Source: CAVQCJ01 sp963771835 (lineage in GTDB: Bacteria > Actinomycetota > Actinomycetes > Prado026). Taken from it: DNA of 64,000 bases. The stretch is from positions 1 to 64,000 of the forward strand of contig CAVYVA010000006.1 of NCBI GenBank assembly GCA_963771835.1, in the 5' to 3' direction. Positions within the stretch are counted from its first letter, which is position 1, and every line of letters begins with the position of its first letter. This document shows, one piece after another, positions 56,585 through 64,000 of the stretch. The notes beneath the pieces were generated by a model. That model did no database searches. It was not told where the DNA came from and was given only the letters and a program-made list of their open reading frames with translations. The translations under genes and the position numbers were made by a program.

Positions 56585-57166
56585 TTACAGCTTGGCCTCG
56601 ACCGGGGCCGGGACCCGTGAGCCCAGCTCGACGTCCGCCGCCGTCTTGCGAGCGTGGACCAGACCGAGGATCGACAGGATCAGCAGGATCGCTGCGCCTG
56701 CGAAGGCGAAGATGGCGGCGATCCCGGCGATCGTGCCCATCGTGCCGAACGCATAGGCGTTCAGGAGCAGCCCGCGCAGCGCGTTGCCCTTGAACAGCGT
56801 GTTGGCCTGACCCTGCAGGGTGGTGTTCGTCGGGTCAGCCTGAGCTGCGGAGCTGACCTCGGCGTACGTCTTGCCACCCGCCACCTCGTTGAGGTGCACG
56901 GCGATGAAGTGGTTCGCGTAGACCTCGGCCTGCGCGCCGGTGGTGAGCTGCTGGCCCGCGTACTGCTGCATCGCTGTGAACTCAGGGCCCTTGATGGCGT
57001 CGCTGCCGGCCGGCGGGAAGAAGATCTTCTGCGCCGCGAGCTGGTCGTGGACCTGGCCGTTGATGTACACGGAGCTCCACGTCAGCAGGCCTCCTGCGAT
57101 GACGAGCACGAACGCGATCAGCAGTCCGCCGATCGCCACCATTGTGTCGAACGTCCTACGGCGCAT
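56585..57166 (-). CDS. Two-helix membrane protein of unknown function
   Basis: A 193-residue protein with an N-terminal helix (MVAIGGLLIAFVLVIAGGLL), an extracytoplasmic domain of about 100 residues (VYINGQVHDQLAAQKIFFPP, FTAMQQYAGQQLTTGAQAEV, YANHFIAVHLNEVAGGKTYA) and a second helix (GTIAGIAAIFAFAGAAILLI) before a basic tail. I have seen similar proteins in soil actinobacteria but know no function. AGGAGG precedes the ATG. It is divergent from the PPOX gene; the two DosR-like boxes at 57286-57325 lie between them. Confidence 0.78.
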   Translation of the reverse strand: MRRRTFDTMVAIGGLLIAFVLVIAGGLLTWSSVYINGQVHDQLAAQKIFFPPAGSDAIKGPEFTAMQQYAGQQLTTGAQAEVYANHFIAVHLNEVAGGKTYAEVSSAAQADPTNTTLQGQANTLFKGNALRGLLLNAYAFGTMGTIAGIAAIFAFAGAAILLILSILGLVHARKTAADVELGSRVPAPVEAKL

Positions 57167-57285
57167 GGCCGCCTCCTGGTTGTCGGCGCTGCCTTCCCGG
57201 CTGGCGCCCCGTGGATGTTCCGGTTCACCCAAGAGACTCGCCTCATCCGCTCGGCGCGGTCAGAGCCGCAAGTCCTCTCTTCAGG

Positions 57286-57325
57286 AGGACCTTGGTCCCC
57301 TCCAACGGTTCGGGACCTTCGGCCC
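57286..57325. promoter_or_regulatory. Two DosR/DevR-like boxes
   Basis: AGGACCTTGGTCCC (57286-57299) and GGGACCTTCGGCCC (57312-57325) are close to the DosR-family consensus palindrome (GGGAC-N4-GTCCC type) and are spaced 26 bases apart, about 2.5 helical turns, as in DosR-bound promoters. They sit 37-77 bases upstream of the PPOX gene start and 120 bases upstream of the divergent membrane protein gene. The DevR-like gene is 500 bases away. Confidence 0.68.
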
Positions 57326-57362
57326 TGCCCGCGGCTCGGTGCGACGGCTGAACCTGAACGGC

Positions 57363-57809
57363 ATGAGCGATCGTCGAGAACTGCGGATCCTGTCCTGGGC
57401 CGAGTGCCTCGAGCTGCTCGGCGGCGCCTGGATCGGTCGGGTGGTCCTGACCGCGCACGCGCTGCCGACGGCGATGCCGGTGAACTACGCCCTCGACGGC
57501 GAGGCCATCGTCTTCCGCTCCGGGAGCGGGATGAAGCTGTCGGCCGCCGACGCGGGCACCGTCGTCGCCTTCGAGGTCGACCACTTCGACACCAAGCTCC
57601 GGATGGGCTGGAGCGTGCTCGCCACCGGGTTGGCCCGGCGGCTCAGCGATCCGGCCGACGTGCAGCGGGCCCAGGGACTCGGCGTCCCGACCTGGGTGGA
57701 GCCGGGCCCGGCCGACTCCTTCGTGCGCATCGAGATCGGCTCGATGAGCGGACGGCGCCTGGTCCCGGTCGCGCACGGGAGCGCCTCGGCGGCGGCCCTG
57801 CCCGCCTGA
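57363..57809 (+). CDS. Pyridoxamine 5'-phosphate oxidase-family flavin-binding protein
   Basis: A 148-residue split-barrel protein: LSWAECLELLGGAWIGRVVL, PTAMPVNYALDGEAIVFRSG, SGMKLSAADAGTVVAFEVDH and GWSVLATGLARRL. This is the pattern of the PPOX-like flavin- or F420-binding proteins common in DosR regulons. Two DosR-like boxes lie directly upstream. The reaction is unknown, and classical PNPOx activity is unlikely because the family is broad. It is convergent with devR. Confidence 0.85.
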   Translation: MSDRRELRILSWAECLELLGGAWIGRVVLTAHALPTAMPVNYALDGEAIVFRSGSGMKLSAADAGTVVAFEVDHFDTKLRMGWSVLATGLARRLSDPADVQRAQGLGVPTWVEPGPADSFVRIEIGSMSGRRLVPVAHGSASAAALPA

Positions 57810-57856
57810 GCGACGACGCCCGGCCAGTGTGCACCAGCGCGCCGCGACGGGTCGTC

Positions 57857-58522
57857 TCAGTCGCGGGTCTCCCGGCGGACCTCGGTGGCCAGCACGGCGG
57901 CCTGAGTCCGCCGCTCCATGCCCAGCTTGGCGAGCAGGTTCGACACGTAGTTCTTGATGGTCTTCTCGGCCAGGTGGAGGCGCTCGCCGATCTGCCGGTT
58001 GGTGAGGCCCTCACCGATGAGCTCGAGGATCTCCCGCTCCCGCTCGGTCAGCTCGGCCAGCGGGTCCGACTGCGGCGCGGCCGCGGTGCCGCGCAGCCGG
58101 TCCATCACCTGGGCGGTGGTGCGGGCGTCGAGGAGCGAACCGCCGGCCGCCACCGTGCGCACGGCGCCGAGCAGGTCCGAGCCTCGGATCTGCTTGAGCA
58201 CGTACCCGGCCGCGCCGGCCATGATGGCGTCGAACAACGCCTCGTCGTCGGCGAACGAGGTCAGCATCAGGCAGGCGAGGTCGGGCAGCTGCGAGCGCAG
58301 GTCGCGACAGACCGAGACCCCGTCGCCGTCCGGGAGCCGCACGTCGAGCACCGCGACGTCCGGGCGCAGCGCCGGGACCCTGGCCATCGCCTCGGCGGCC
58401 GTCGACGCCTCGCCGACGACGACGATGTCGCCGGCCGCCTCGAGCAGCTCCTGGACGCCCCGGCGCACCACCTCGTGGTCGTCGAGCAGGAAGACCCGGA
58501 TCGGTGCGTCGGGCTGCGTCAT
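57857..58522 (-). CDS. DevR/DosR-like response regulator (NarL/LuxR family)
   Basis: This 221-residue protein has a receiver domain (IRVFLLDDHEVVRRGVQELL; phosphoacceptor Asp60 in VAVLDVRLPDGDGV; conserved Thr/Ser and Lys in MLTSFADDEALFDA and GYVLKQI) and a LuxR-type helix-turn-helix (LTEREREILELIGEGLTNRQ, AEKTIKNYVSNLLAKLGMER). The GRLPDGDGV and KTIKNYV pieces are typical of DevR. No sensor kinase gene lies in the window. It is the last gene of a run cydA2-cydB2-CoA transferase-Acg-devR, so it probably feeds back on its own operon. Confidence 0.88.
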   Translation of the reverse strand: MTQPDAPIRVFLLDDHEVVRRGVQELLEAAGDIVVVGEASTAAEAMARVPALRPDVAVLDVRLPDGDGVSVCRDLRSQLPDLACLMLTSFADDEALFDAIMAGAAGYVLKQIRGSDLLGAVRTVAAGGSLLDARTTAQVMDRLRGTAAAPQSDPLAELTEREREILELIGEGLTNRQIGERLHLAEKTIKNYVSNLLAKLGMERRTQAAVLATEVRRETRD

Positions 58523-58541
58523 GGTTGCACCGTAGCGGCCG

Positions 58542-59528
58542 TCAGCCGAACTCGAGCACGTCCGACAGCGGCAGCCGCGGGCTCGGCGCCGGCTGCTCGC
58601 CATGACCGAACCGCAGGACGATCTGCGGGTGCCGCCACGCGCTCATGGGGTCGCGGACCAACGGCCGCAGGTCGGCCACCTCGGTGGCCTGCGACAGCAG
58701 GCCGACGCTCAGGCCGCGGGCCGTCGCGGTGAGCAGGACGCTCTCCAGCGCCATCCCGCCGCGCAGCCAGTCCGCGCGCTCGTCCCCGCTGGTCAGCAGC
58801 ACGGCCATCAGCGACTGCTCCTCGAAGTCGGCGGTCGGCCGGTCGCCGACCGGGCGCCCGAAGGCCAGGTCGCGGACGAGCGACTTCGGGTCGTGCGGCG
58901 TCGGACCGAGCGACTCCGGCGGGATGCCCACGCTCTCCCGGCCGGAACGTTCGACGGTCCAAAGGGTCACTTCGTCGACCAGCGCCTGGTCGTCGCGCTG
59001 GGTGCGGTCGGCCTCGTGCAGGGCCCCGGTCACCACCTTGCGGTGCAGCCCGGTGGTCACCTCCAGGTGGGCGCCCTCGAGCGCCGCCGCCTCCTGCAGC
59101 CGGTCGAACTCCTCGTACGCGACCATCTCGCCGGTGAACGGGAGCCGGCTCGAGCGCCGATGCGGGATCGCCTCGTAGAGCAGCTGCTCGGCCGCTGACA
59201 GCGTGGCGGGTCCGGCGATGCGGACGGTGGCGACGAAGCTCGGGTCGAGGGTCGAGGGCACCAGCTCGGCGACCCCGGTCAGGCCGGCGGCGCCCAGGGC
59301 CAGCCGGAGGTTGAGCAGGGCCGCACCGACCGACAGGTGCACCTCGCGCCGGGCCGTGTCCAGCAGGGCCGGAGCCCGCTCGGGGACGACGAACACGTCG
59401 ATGCGGTCCGTGGTCGCATGGAACCGCCACGGCTGGCTGTTGAGGATGGACGGTGCGGCCGTCGCCGCCGTCACCACCGCCTCCGCGGTCTGCGGGTCGA
59501 GCTCGTGCCTTACCTGGTCGCCGCTCAT
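58542..59528 (-). CDS. Acg family FMN-binding nitroreductase-like protein
   Basis: A 328-residue protein built of two nitroreductase-like halves: AVVTAATAAPSILNSQPWRF (start of the FMN site), an AARREVHLSVGAALLNLRLAL-type region, and a second half with PHRRSSRLPFTGEM, DFEEQSLMAVLLTSGDERADW, GMALESVLLTATARGLSVGLLSQ. This is the layout of Acg/Rv3131-type proteins, a DosR-regulon hallmark, which are thought to sequester FMN. The ATG overlaps the CoA transferase stop (ATGA). Confidence 0.87.
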   Translation of the reverse strand: MSGDQVRHELDPQTAEAVVTAATAAPSILNSQPWRFHATTDRIDVFVVPERAPALLDTARREVHLSVGAALLNLRLALGAAGLTGVAELVPSTLDPSFVATVRIAGPATLSAAEQLLYEAIPHRRSSRLPFTGEMVAYEEFDRLQEAAALEGAHLEVTTGLHRKVVTGALHEADRTQRDDQALVDEVTLWTVERSGRESVGIPPESLGPTPHDPKSLVRDLAFGRPVGDRPTADFEEQSLMAVLLTSGDERADWLRGGMALESVLLTATARGLSVGLLSQATEVADLRPLVRDPMSAWRHPQIVLRFGHGEQPAPSPRLPLSDVLEFG

Positions 59529-60811
59529 GGGACCCTCCTCGTGGACGTGGCCGACGCACCGTGCTCGGACGTCGGCGTCAGACCCAGGTAGCCCGCCTCC
59601 TCGCGGAGCTCCTCGCGCACCCGCGGGTCGGCCGCGTGCTCGATCAGCGCGGCCGCCTGCTCGACCTGGTCGCGTCCGACCAGCTCGGCCGTGCCGTGCT
59701 CGGTGACGATCGCGGTGTGCTGGAACGACGTCACCGGCTCGCTGAGCAGCGGCACGATGGTGGAGCAGTCCGCCTTCGGGTGCCACGACCGGAGCGCGAT
59801 GATCGCCTGGCCGTCCTTGGCGTGCAGCGCACCGCCCACGAAGTCGCTCTGCCCGCCGAAGCCGGAGTACACCTGGCCGCGGACGTGCGCCGCGTTGGCC
59901 TGGGCGAAGAGGTCGATCTCGAGCGCGGTGTTCACCGAGACCATCCGCGGGTTCGCGGCGATCCGGGCCGGGTCGTTGGCCACCTGGGTGCTGAGCATCC
60001 GCAGCCTCGGGTTGCCGTCGGCCCAGGCGTACAGCTCCTGGCTGCCGAACAGGAACGACGTCGAGATCTGCGCCTGCGGGTCGAGGGCCCCGGAGTGCTC
60101 CAGGTCCAGCACCCCGTCGCTGACCATCTCCGACCAGACCCGCAGCCCGCGGCGGTCGCCGAGCCCGCGCAGCACCGCGTCCGGCACGGCCCCGATCCCC
60201 GCCTGCACCGTGGCGCCGTCCGGGATCCGCGCCGACACCCACTCGCCGATCATCTGGGTCTGCACGTCCGGGACGCCGGCCTGCGCGACGGGCGAGGGCA
60301 GCTCCGCCTCGAGCTCCACGACGAAGTCCACGTCGTCGGCGGGCAGCAGGGCGTCGCCGGAGGTGTACGGCATCCGCGGGTTCACGACCGCGACCACCAC
60401 ACCGCCGCGCGCGCGGGCGGCCGCGACCGCGGCGGGCAGGATGTTCACCTCGGTGCCCATCGAGAACACGCCCTGGCGCGGCGGCGCCACGTGCACGACC
60501 GCCGCGTCCGGGCCCAGCGGGCCGCGCAGCAGCACCGGGACCATCGACAGCCGGCTCGGCACGTACGACAGCGTCGGCTGGCCCCGCATCCCCGGGCCGA
60601 CGAAGCAGGTCTCCAGCCGCAGGCCGGTGCGGTGCGGGACCCCGTGCTGCGCGTTCAGCATGTGCAGCGTCCAGTCCGGGATCTGGAGGTCGAGGGCCTC
60701 CACGGCCGCCCACGGCGTGGCGAAGTTGCCGGACACCACCACCCGCGGCCGTTCGGCCGACCCGGCCACCGCCGCCGCCATCTCCTCCATCGAGACCTGG
60801 CGCACGGTCAC
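59525..60811 (-). CDS. Acetyl-CoA hydrolase/transferase family protein
   Basis: A 428-residue protein of the 4-hydroxybutyrate/acetate CoA-transferase type: RVVVSGNFATPWAAVEAL, VPHRTGLRLETCFVGPGMRG, DAAVVHVAPPRQGVFSMGTE, GATVQAGIGAVPDAVLRGL, MVSDGVLDLEHSG and GFGGQSDFVGGALHAKDGQA. The last region surrounds the catalytic Glu seen as SE-x-V in the EMVSDG segment. It moves CoA between short acids; in oxygen-poor cells this can allow acetate or succinate excretion. It is translationally coupled at both ends (GTGA with cydB2, ATGA with the Acg gene). Confidence 0.87.
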   Translation of the reverse strand: MTVRQVSMEEMAAAVAGSAERPRVVVSGNFATPWAAVEALDLQIPDWTLHMLNAQHGVPHRTGLRLETCFVGPGMRGQPTLSYVPSRLSMVPVLLRGPLGPDAAVVHVAPPRQGVFSMGTEVNILPAAVAAARARGGVVVAVVNPRMPYTSGDALLPADDVDFVVELEAELPSPVAQAGVPDVQTQMIGEWVSARIPDGATVQAGIGAVPDAVLRGLGDRRGLRVWSEMVSDGVLDLEHSGALDPQAQISTSFLFGSQELYAWADGNPRLRMLSTQVANDPARIAANPRMVSVNTALEIDLFAQANAAHVRGQVYSGFGGQSDFVGGALHAKDGQAIIALRSWHPKADCSTIVPLLSEPVTSFQHTAIVTEHGTAELVGRDQVEQAAALIEHAADPRVREELREEAGYLGLTPTSEHGASATSTRRVP

Positions 60812-61837
60812 CGGCCGGTCCGGACGATGTGCGGCAGCACCGGCGCGGGGATCTGTCCGGGGCCGATGCGGGCCCGGAAGACCCAGTACGTCCAGCCCTG
60901 GTACAGCAGCACGAACGGCGTCAGCACCACCGCGACCCAGGTCATGACGGTCAGCGTGTAGTGGGTGCTGGAGGTGTTGGTCGTGGTGAGGTCGAACGCC
61001 GCGTCCGTGGAGGAGCGCATGACGGCCGGGTACAGCGTCGCGAACAGGGCCACGACCACCAGCGCCAGGCAGCCGCCCATGAGAGCGAACGCCCAGCCCT
61101 CGCGCCCCTGGCGCGAGGCCACGACCGAGGCCACCAGCGCCACGGCGGCCAGCGCGCTGACCGCCCAGGACAGCGGCCGTCCCGAGTCGACCTGCGTCCA
61201 GACCAGGAACACCGCGGCCAGCACGACGGCCACCGGCGCGATCCTCGTCACCATGGCACCGGCCCGGTCGCGCACGTCACCCTCGCTCTTGAGCGCGAGG
61301 TAGTACGCGCCGTGCAACGTGAACAGGGACAAGGTCACCAGCCCGCCGAGCAGTCCGTAGGGGTTCAGGAGCGTGAGCAGCGTGCCGGTGTACTCCTGGT
61401 GCCGGTCGATGGGCACACCGTGCACGATGTTGGCGAAGGCGACGCCCCAGAGCACCGCCGGCACCAACGACCCCACGAAGATGGCACGGTCCCAGCCGGC
61501 GCGCCAGCGTGCGGCTGTCGACCTTCCCGCGGTACTCGAAGGCCACGCCGCGGGCGATCAGCGCCAGCAGGATCAGCAGCAGGGCCAGGTAGAAGCCGCT
61601 GAACAGCGTGGCGTACCAGTTGGGGAAGGCCGCGAACGTGGCGCCGCCGGCGACCAGCAGCCACACCTCGTTGCCGTCCCAGACCGGACCGATCGTGTTG
61701 ACCACGACCCGGCGGTCGACCTCGCTGCGGCTCACGAGCGGCAGCAGCACGCCCACCCCGAAGTCGAAGCCCTCCAGGAAGAAGTAGCCGATCCACAGGA
61801 CTGCGATCAGTCCGAACCAGAAGTCGGTGAGCTGCAT
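60808..61837 (-). CDS. cydB: Cytochrome bd oxidase subunit II (copy 2; one frameshift as read)
   Basis: The protein has the CydB hallmarks FWFGLIAVLWIGYFFLEGFD and GPVWDGNEVWLLVAGGATFA, then after a break near 61510 the remaining helices (GVAFANIVHGVPIDRHQEYT, YGLLGGLVTLSLFTLHGAYY) to the end LLYQGWTYWVFRAR. Corrected length is about 342 residues. It differs clearly from copy 1, so this is not a recent duplication. The stop overlaps the CoA transferase start. Confidence 0.92.
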
Positions 61838-61851
61838 CGTCCGCACCCCCC

Positions 61852-63323
61852 TCAGTACGCGAACGCCATGGGGCGCGTCTCGTCGGTCTCGCCGGGTTCG
61901 CCGTCACCGGGCCACCGGAGCCAGCGGCGCCACCGGGCACCGGCTCGTCCAGCGGTCCGGCCTTGGCATAGCGCAGGAACAGCGTCAGCTCGACCACGGC
62001 GAGCACCCCGTACACCAGCGTGAACGCGACCAGCGAGGCCACCACGCTCCCGACCCCCACCGAGGGCGACACCCCGGACTGGGTGAGCAGCCGCACCGCC
62101 GGGTTCCCGGTCGGGTTCGGCGCGACCACCCAGGGCTGGCGGCCCATCTCGGTGAAGATCCACCCGAAGGAGTTGGCCAGGAACGGCGCGACCGCCGCGA
62201 CCACCACGGCGCCGACCCACCAGCGGCTCGCCGGCGAGCGCCCGCGCCGGTAGAGCCAGAAGCCGAGCAGGCCGACCAGGACCGCGACCATGCCCAGGCC
62301 GATCATCAGCCGGAAGCTCCAGTACGTGACCGGCAGGCTCGGCACGTAGTCACCCGGCCCGTACCTGGCGACCGCGGCCGCCTGCAGGTCGTTCACACCC
62401 TGGACGGTGCCGTCGGTCGAGTCGGTGGCGAGGAAGGCCAGCAGACCGGGCACGGTGACGGACTTGACCTCGTCGCACTTGGCGCTGATCGAACCGATGG
62501 CGAAGATCGAGATCCCGGCGCCCTGCTCGGTGCTGCACAGCGCCTCGGCGGCGGCCATCTTCATCGGCTGCTGCTTGGTCATGATCTGGGCCTGGAGATG
62601 GCCGGACAGCGTCACGGCCACCCCGGCGAGCACCATCGCGACCAGGCCGACCCGCACGGTCCGGCGGAACACGTCGACGTGCGCGGACACGGGCTCGCGC
62701 CGGGCCAGGTGCCAGGCGGACACGCCGAGGACGACGGCCCCGGCGACCAGGAACGCCCCGGCGATCGTGTGCGGGAACGTCACCAGCACGGTCGGGTTCG
62801 TCAGCAGCTTCCCGATGCTGGTCAGCTCGGCCCGGCCGCTCACCGGGTTGTACGTCACGCCGACCGGGTGCTGCATGAAGGAGTTGGCGGCGAGGATGAA
62901 GTACGCCGACAGGTTGACGGCGATCGCCACCATCCAGATGCACGCCAGGTGCACCCGCTTCGGCAGCACGGACCAGCCGAAGATCCACAGGCCGAGGAAC
63001 GTCGACTCGACGAAGAACGCGGCCAGCCCCTCGATCGCCAGCGGAGCACCGAACACGTCGCCCACGAACCGCGAGTACGCGCTCCAGTTCATCCCGAACT
63101 GGAACTCCTGGACGATCCCGGTGACCACGCCGAGGGCGAAGTTGATCAGGAACAGCTTCCCGAAGAACTTGGTCGCGCGGTACCAGGCAGGGTTGCCGGT
63201 GCGGTACCAGGCGGTCTGCATGATCGCCACCAGCGGCGCCAGCCCGATGGTCAGGGGTACGAACAGGAAGTGGTAGACGGTGGTGATGCCGAACTGCCAC
63301 CGGGCGACGTCGAGGGTGTTCAC
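61852..63323 (-). CDS. cydA: Cytochrome bd oxidase subunit I (copy 2; one frameshift near the end)
   Basis: A protein of about 490 residues opening NTLDVARWQFGITTVYHFLF (haem His), with FGMNWSAYSRFVGDVFGAPL, AIEGLAAFFVESTFLGLWIF, QPMKMAAAEAL and FGWIFTEMGRQPW. A small break near 61915 joins the tail that ends in RPMAFAY. GTG start with GAGG upstream. It opens the operon that ends in devR. A DosR-like palindrome lies 44-63 bases upstream, suggesting oxygen- or redox-controlled expression, whereas copy 1 lacks a clear box of this type. Confidence 0.93.
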
Positions 63324-63366
63324 CCGGTCAGCCTCACCGACCCCGCGCAGGCCCCAGCAGGGTCCA

Positions 63367-63386
63367 AAGTCCTTGATCAGGACCTT
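63367..63386. promoter_or_regulatory. DosR/DevR-like palindrome upstream of cydA2
   Basis: AAGTCCTTGATCAGGACCTT is a 20-base near-palindrome (AAGTCCT and AGGACCTT around TGATC) 44-63 bases upstream of the cydA2 GTG. GGTCCAAAGTCC and GGGCCC next to it add possible half-sites. The size and GGAC/GTCC core fit a DosR-type box. Confidence 0.6.
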
Positions 63387-63511
63387 GGGCCCTGGGCCGG
63401 TGCGCGCCCCCTCCCGCGGTGAGCCTCGACACCGTCGACGTCGACATCCCTGTGCCGCACGTTCTGCCACTCCGAAGAGCATTGCCGGTGGTCGTGCTGG
63501 GTCGGCGCCCG

Positions 63512-63525
63512 GGGACCAAGGTCCC
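63512..63525. promoter_or_regulatory. DosR/DevR-like palindrome upstream of the NarK-type gene
   Basis: GGGACCAAGGTCCC is a perfect 14-base palindrome apart from the central AA pairing. It closely matches the DosR-family core and is centred about 116 bases before the transporter start. Confidence 0.6.
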
Positions 63526-63634
63526 TGGTCCGGTTCGGCCGGCGAGGACGATCCTGGGTGCCTCGCCCCGGCTCCCGGCCGCGCGCGGGGCAGGTACGCC
63601 GGACAGGCCGAACATCGACCGAGGGGCCACTGTC

Positions 63635-64000
63635 ATGACGAGCCAGCAGCCGGACGCGACGACTGCGCCGCAGACGACCCGACGCCCGTCCCAGGGGCCG
63701 ATGCTCGCCCTGGCGACGATCGGCTTCGCGGTGAACTTCTGGGCGTGGGCGCTGCTCAGCCCGCTGGGGCCGAAGCTCAAGGACAGCCTGCACCTGACCT
63801 CGTTCCAGCAGGCGCTGATCGTCGCGGTGCCGGTGATCGTGGGTGCGCTGGGCCGGATCCCGGTCGGCGCGCTGACCGACCGGCTCGGTGGCCGGGTGAT
63901 GTTCCCGGCCGTGTCCTTCGCCGCGATCGTCCCCGTCCTGTACCTCGGGCTGATCGGCCACTACTCGCTGGCCGGACTGCTCGTCGGCGGCTTCTTCCTC
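63635..64000 (+). CDS. NarK-type nitrate/nitrite MFS transporter (5' part; runs off the window)
   Basis: The first 122 residues are present: a polar N-terminus, then LALATIGFAVNFWAWALLSP (first helix, with the NarK-like FAVNFWAWALLSPLGP), and the MFS motif A region (GRIPVGALTDRLGGRVMF). A third helix and the start of a fourth follow. GAGGGG lies about nine bases before the ATG. NarK proteins exchange nitrate and nitrite; in DosR regulons narK2 serves anaerobic nitrate respiration. The upstream DosR-like box fits this. Confidence 0.8.
   Translation, partial: MTSQQPDATTAPQTTRRPSQGPMLALATIGFAVNFWAWALLSPLGPKLKDSLHLTSFQQALIVAVPVIVGALGRIPVGALTDRLGGRVMFPAVSFAAIVPVLYLGLIGHYSLAGLLVGGFFL

Larger units (their letters stand above)
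63324..63634. other. Divergent control region between cydA2 and the NarK-type gene
   Basis: This 311-base stretch has no convincing gene. It holds the two DosR-like sites listed separately and otherwise GC-rich sequence. Confidence 0.6.

Overview
The window is a very GC-rich stretch of chromosome from an Actinomycetota bacterium. Evidence for this is the frequent GTG starts, the many 4-base ATGA/GTGA gene overlaps, a DevR/DosR-type regulator, a DUF6421 gene, a MerR/TOBE regulator next to modABC, and form I CO dehydrogenase genes of the actinobacterial kind. I cannot place it to genus. I saw no transposase, phage gene, tRNA, rRNA or CRISPR array.

Layout. 0-10.8 kb: housekeeping and accessory genes: a cut membrane protein, a DinB protein, a LanC-like cyclase coupled to a GNAT, a dimethylglycine/sarcosine dehydrogenase-like flavoprotein, a threonine aldolase/SDR/DUF6421 trio, a cyclic-nucleotide-binding protein and a sirtuin. 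10.9-14.2 kb: the molybdate importer modABC with its regulator. 14.2-26.8 kb: a secreted phosphodiesterase/nuclease-like protein, an ATP-dependent DNA ligase, a DmdA-like demethylase with S-adenosylhomocysteine hydrolase and a TetR regulator, then YceI, pentapeptide-DinB, aldose epimerase, GH15 and GMC oxidoreductase genes. 26.8-36.3 kb: respiration and transport (NDH-2, SDR, cydAB copy 1, DHA2 transporter, SHOCT protein, PDZ protease, LysR). 36.3-39.7 kb: two adjacent cysteine-rich proteins of unknown function. 40-56.4 kb: a large CO-oxidation island. Two form I CO dehydrogenase gene sets diverge from one intergenic region. The second set continues into coxF, coxG and five tiny single-helix membrane proteins, and faces an opposite-strand coxD/coxE set with three uncharacterised small genes. 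56.5-64 kb: a hypoxia-type module with DosR-like palindromes (a PPOX flavoprotein, and a cydA-cydB-CoA transferase-Acg-devR operon) and the start of a NarK-type transporter.

How it fits together. ModABC would supply molybdate for the CO dehydrogenase cofactor. CO electrons would enter the quinone pool (CoxG, perhaps with the small membrane proteins) and could reach oxygen through either of two cytochrome bd oxidases, the second apparently under DevR-like control.

Caution. Many genes are broken by single-base indels, mostly extra C or G. By my reading there are about 60 in the window and about 45 of them lie between 42 and 56 kb. Active-site motifs are intact on both sides of the breaks and no large deletions are seen, so sequencing or assembly error is the simplest explanation, but I cannot exclude real decay. 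Spans given for such genes run from true start to true stop across the breaks.
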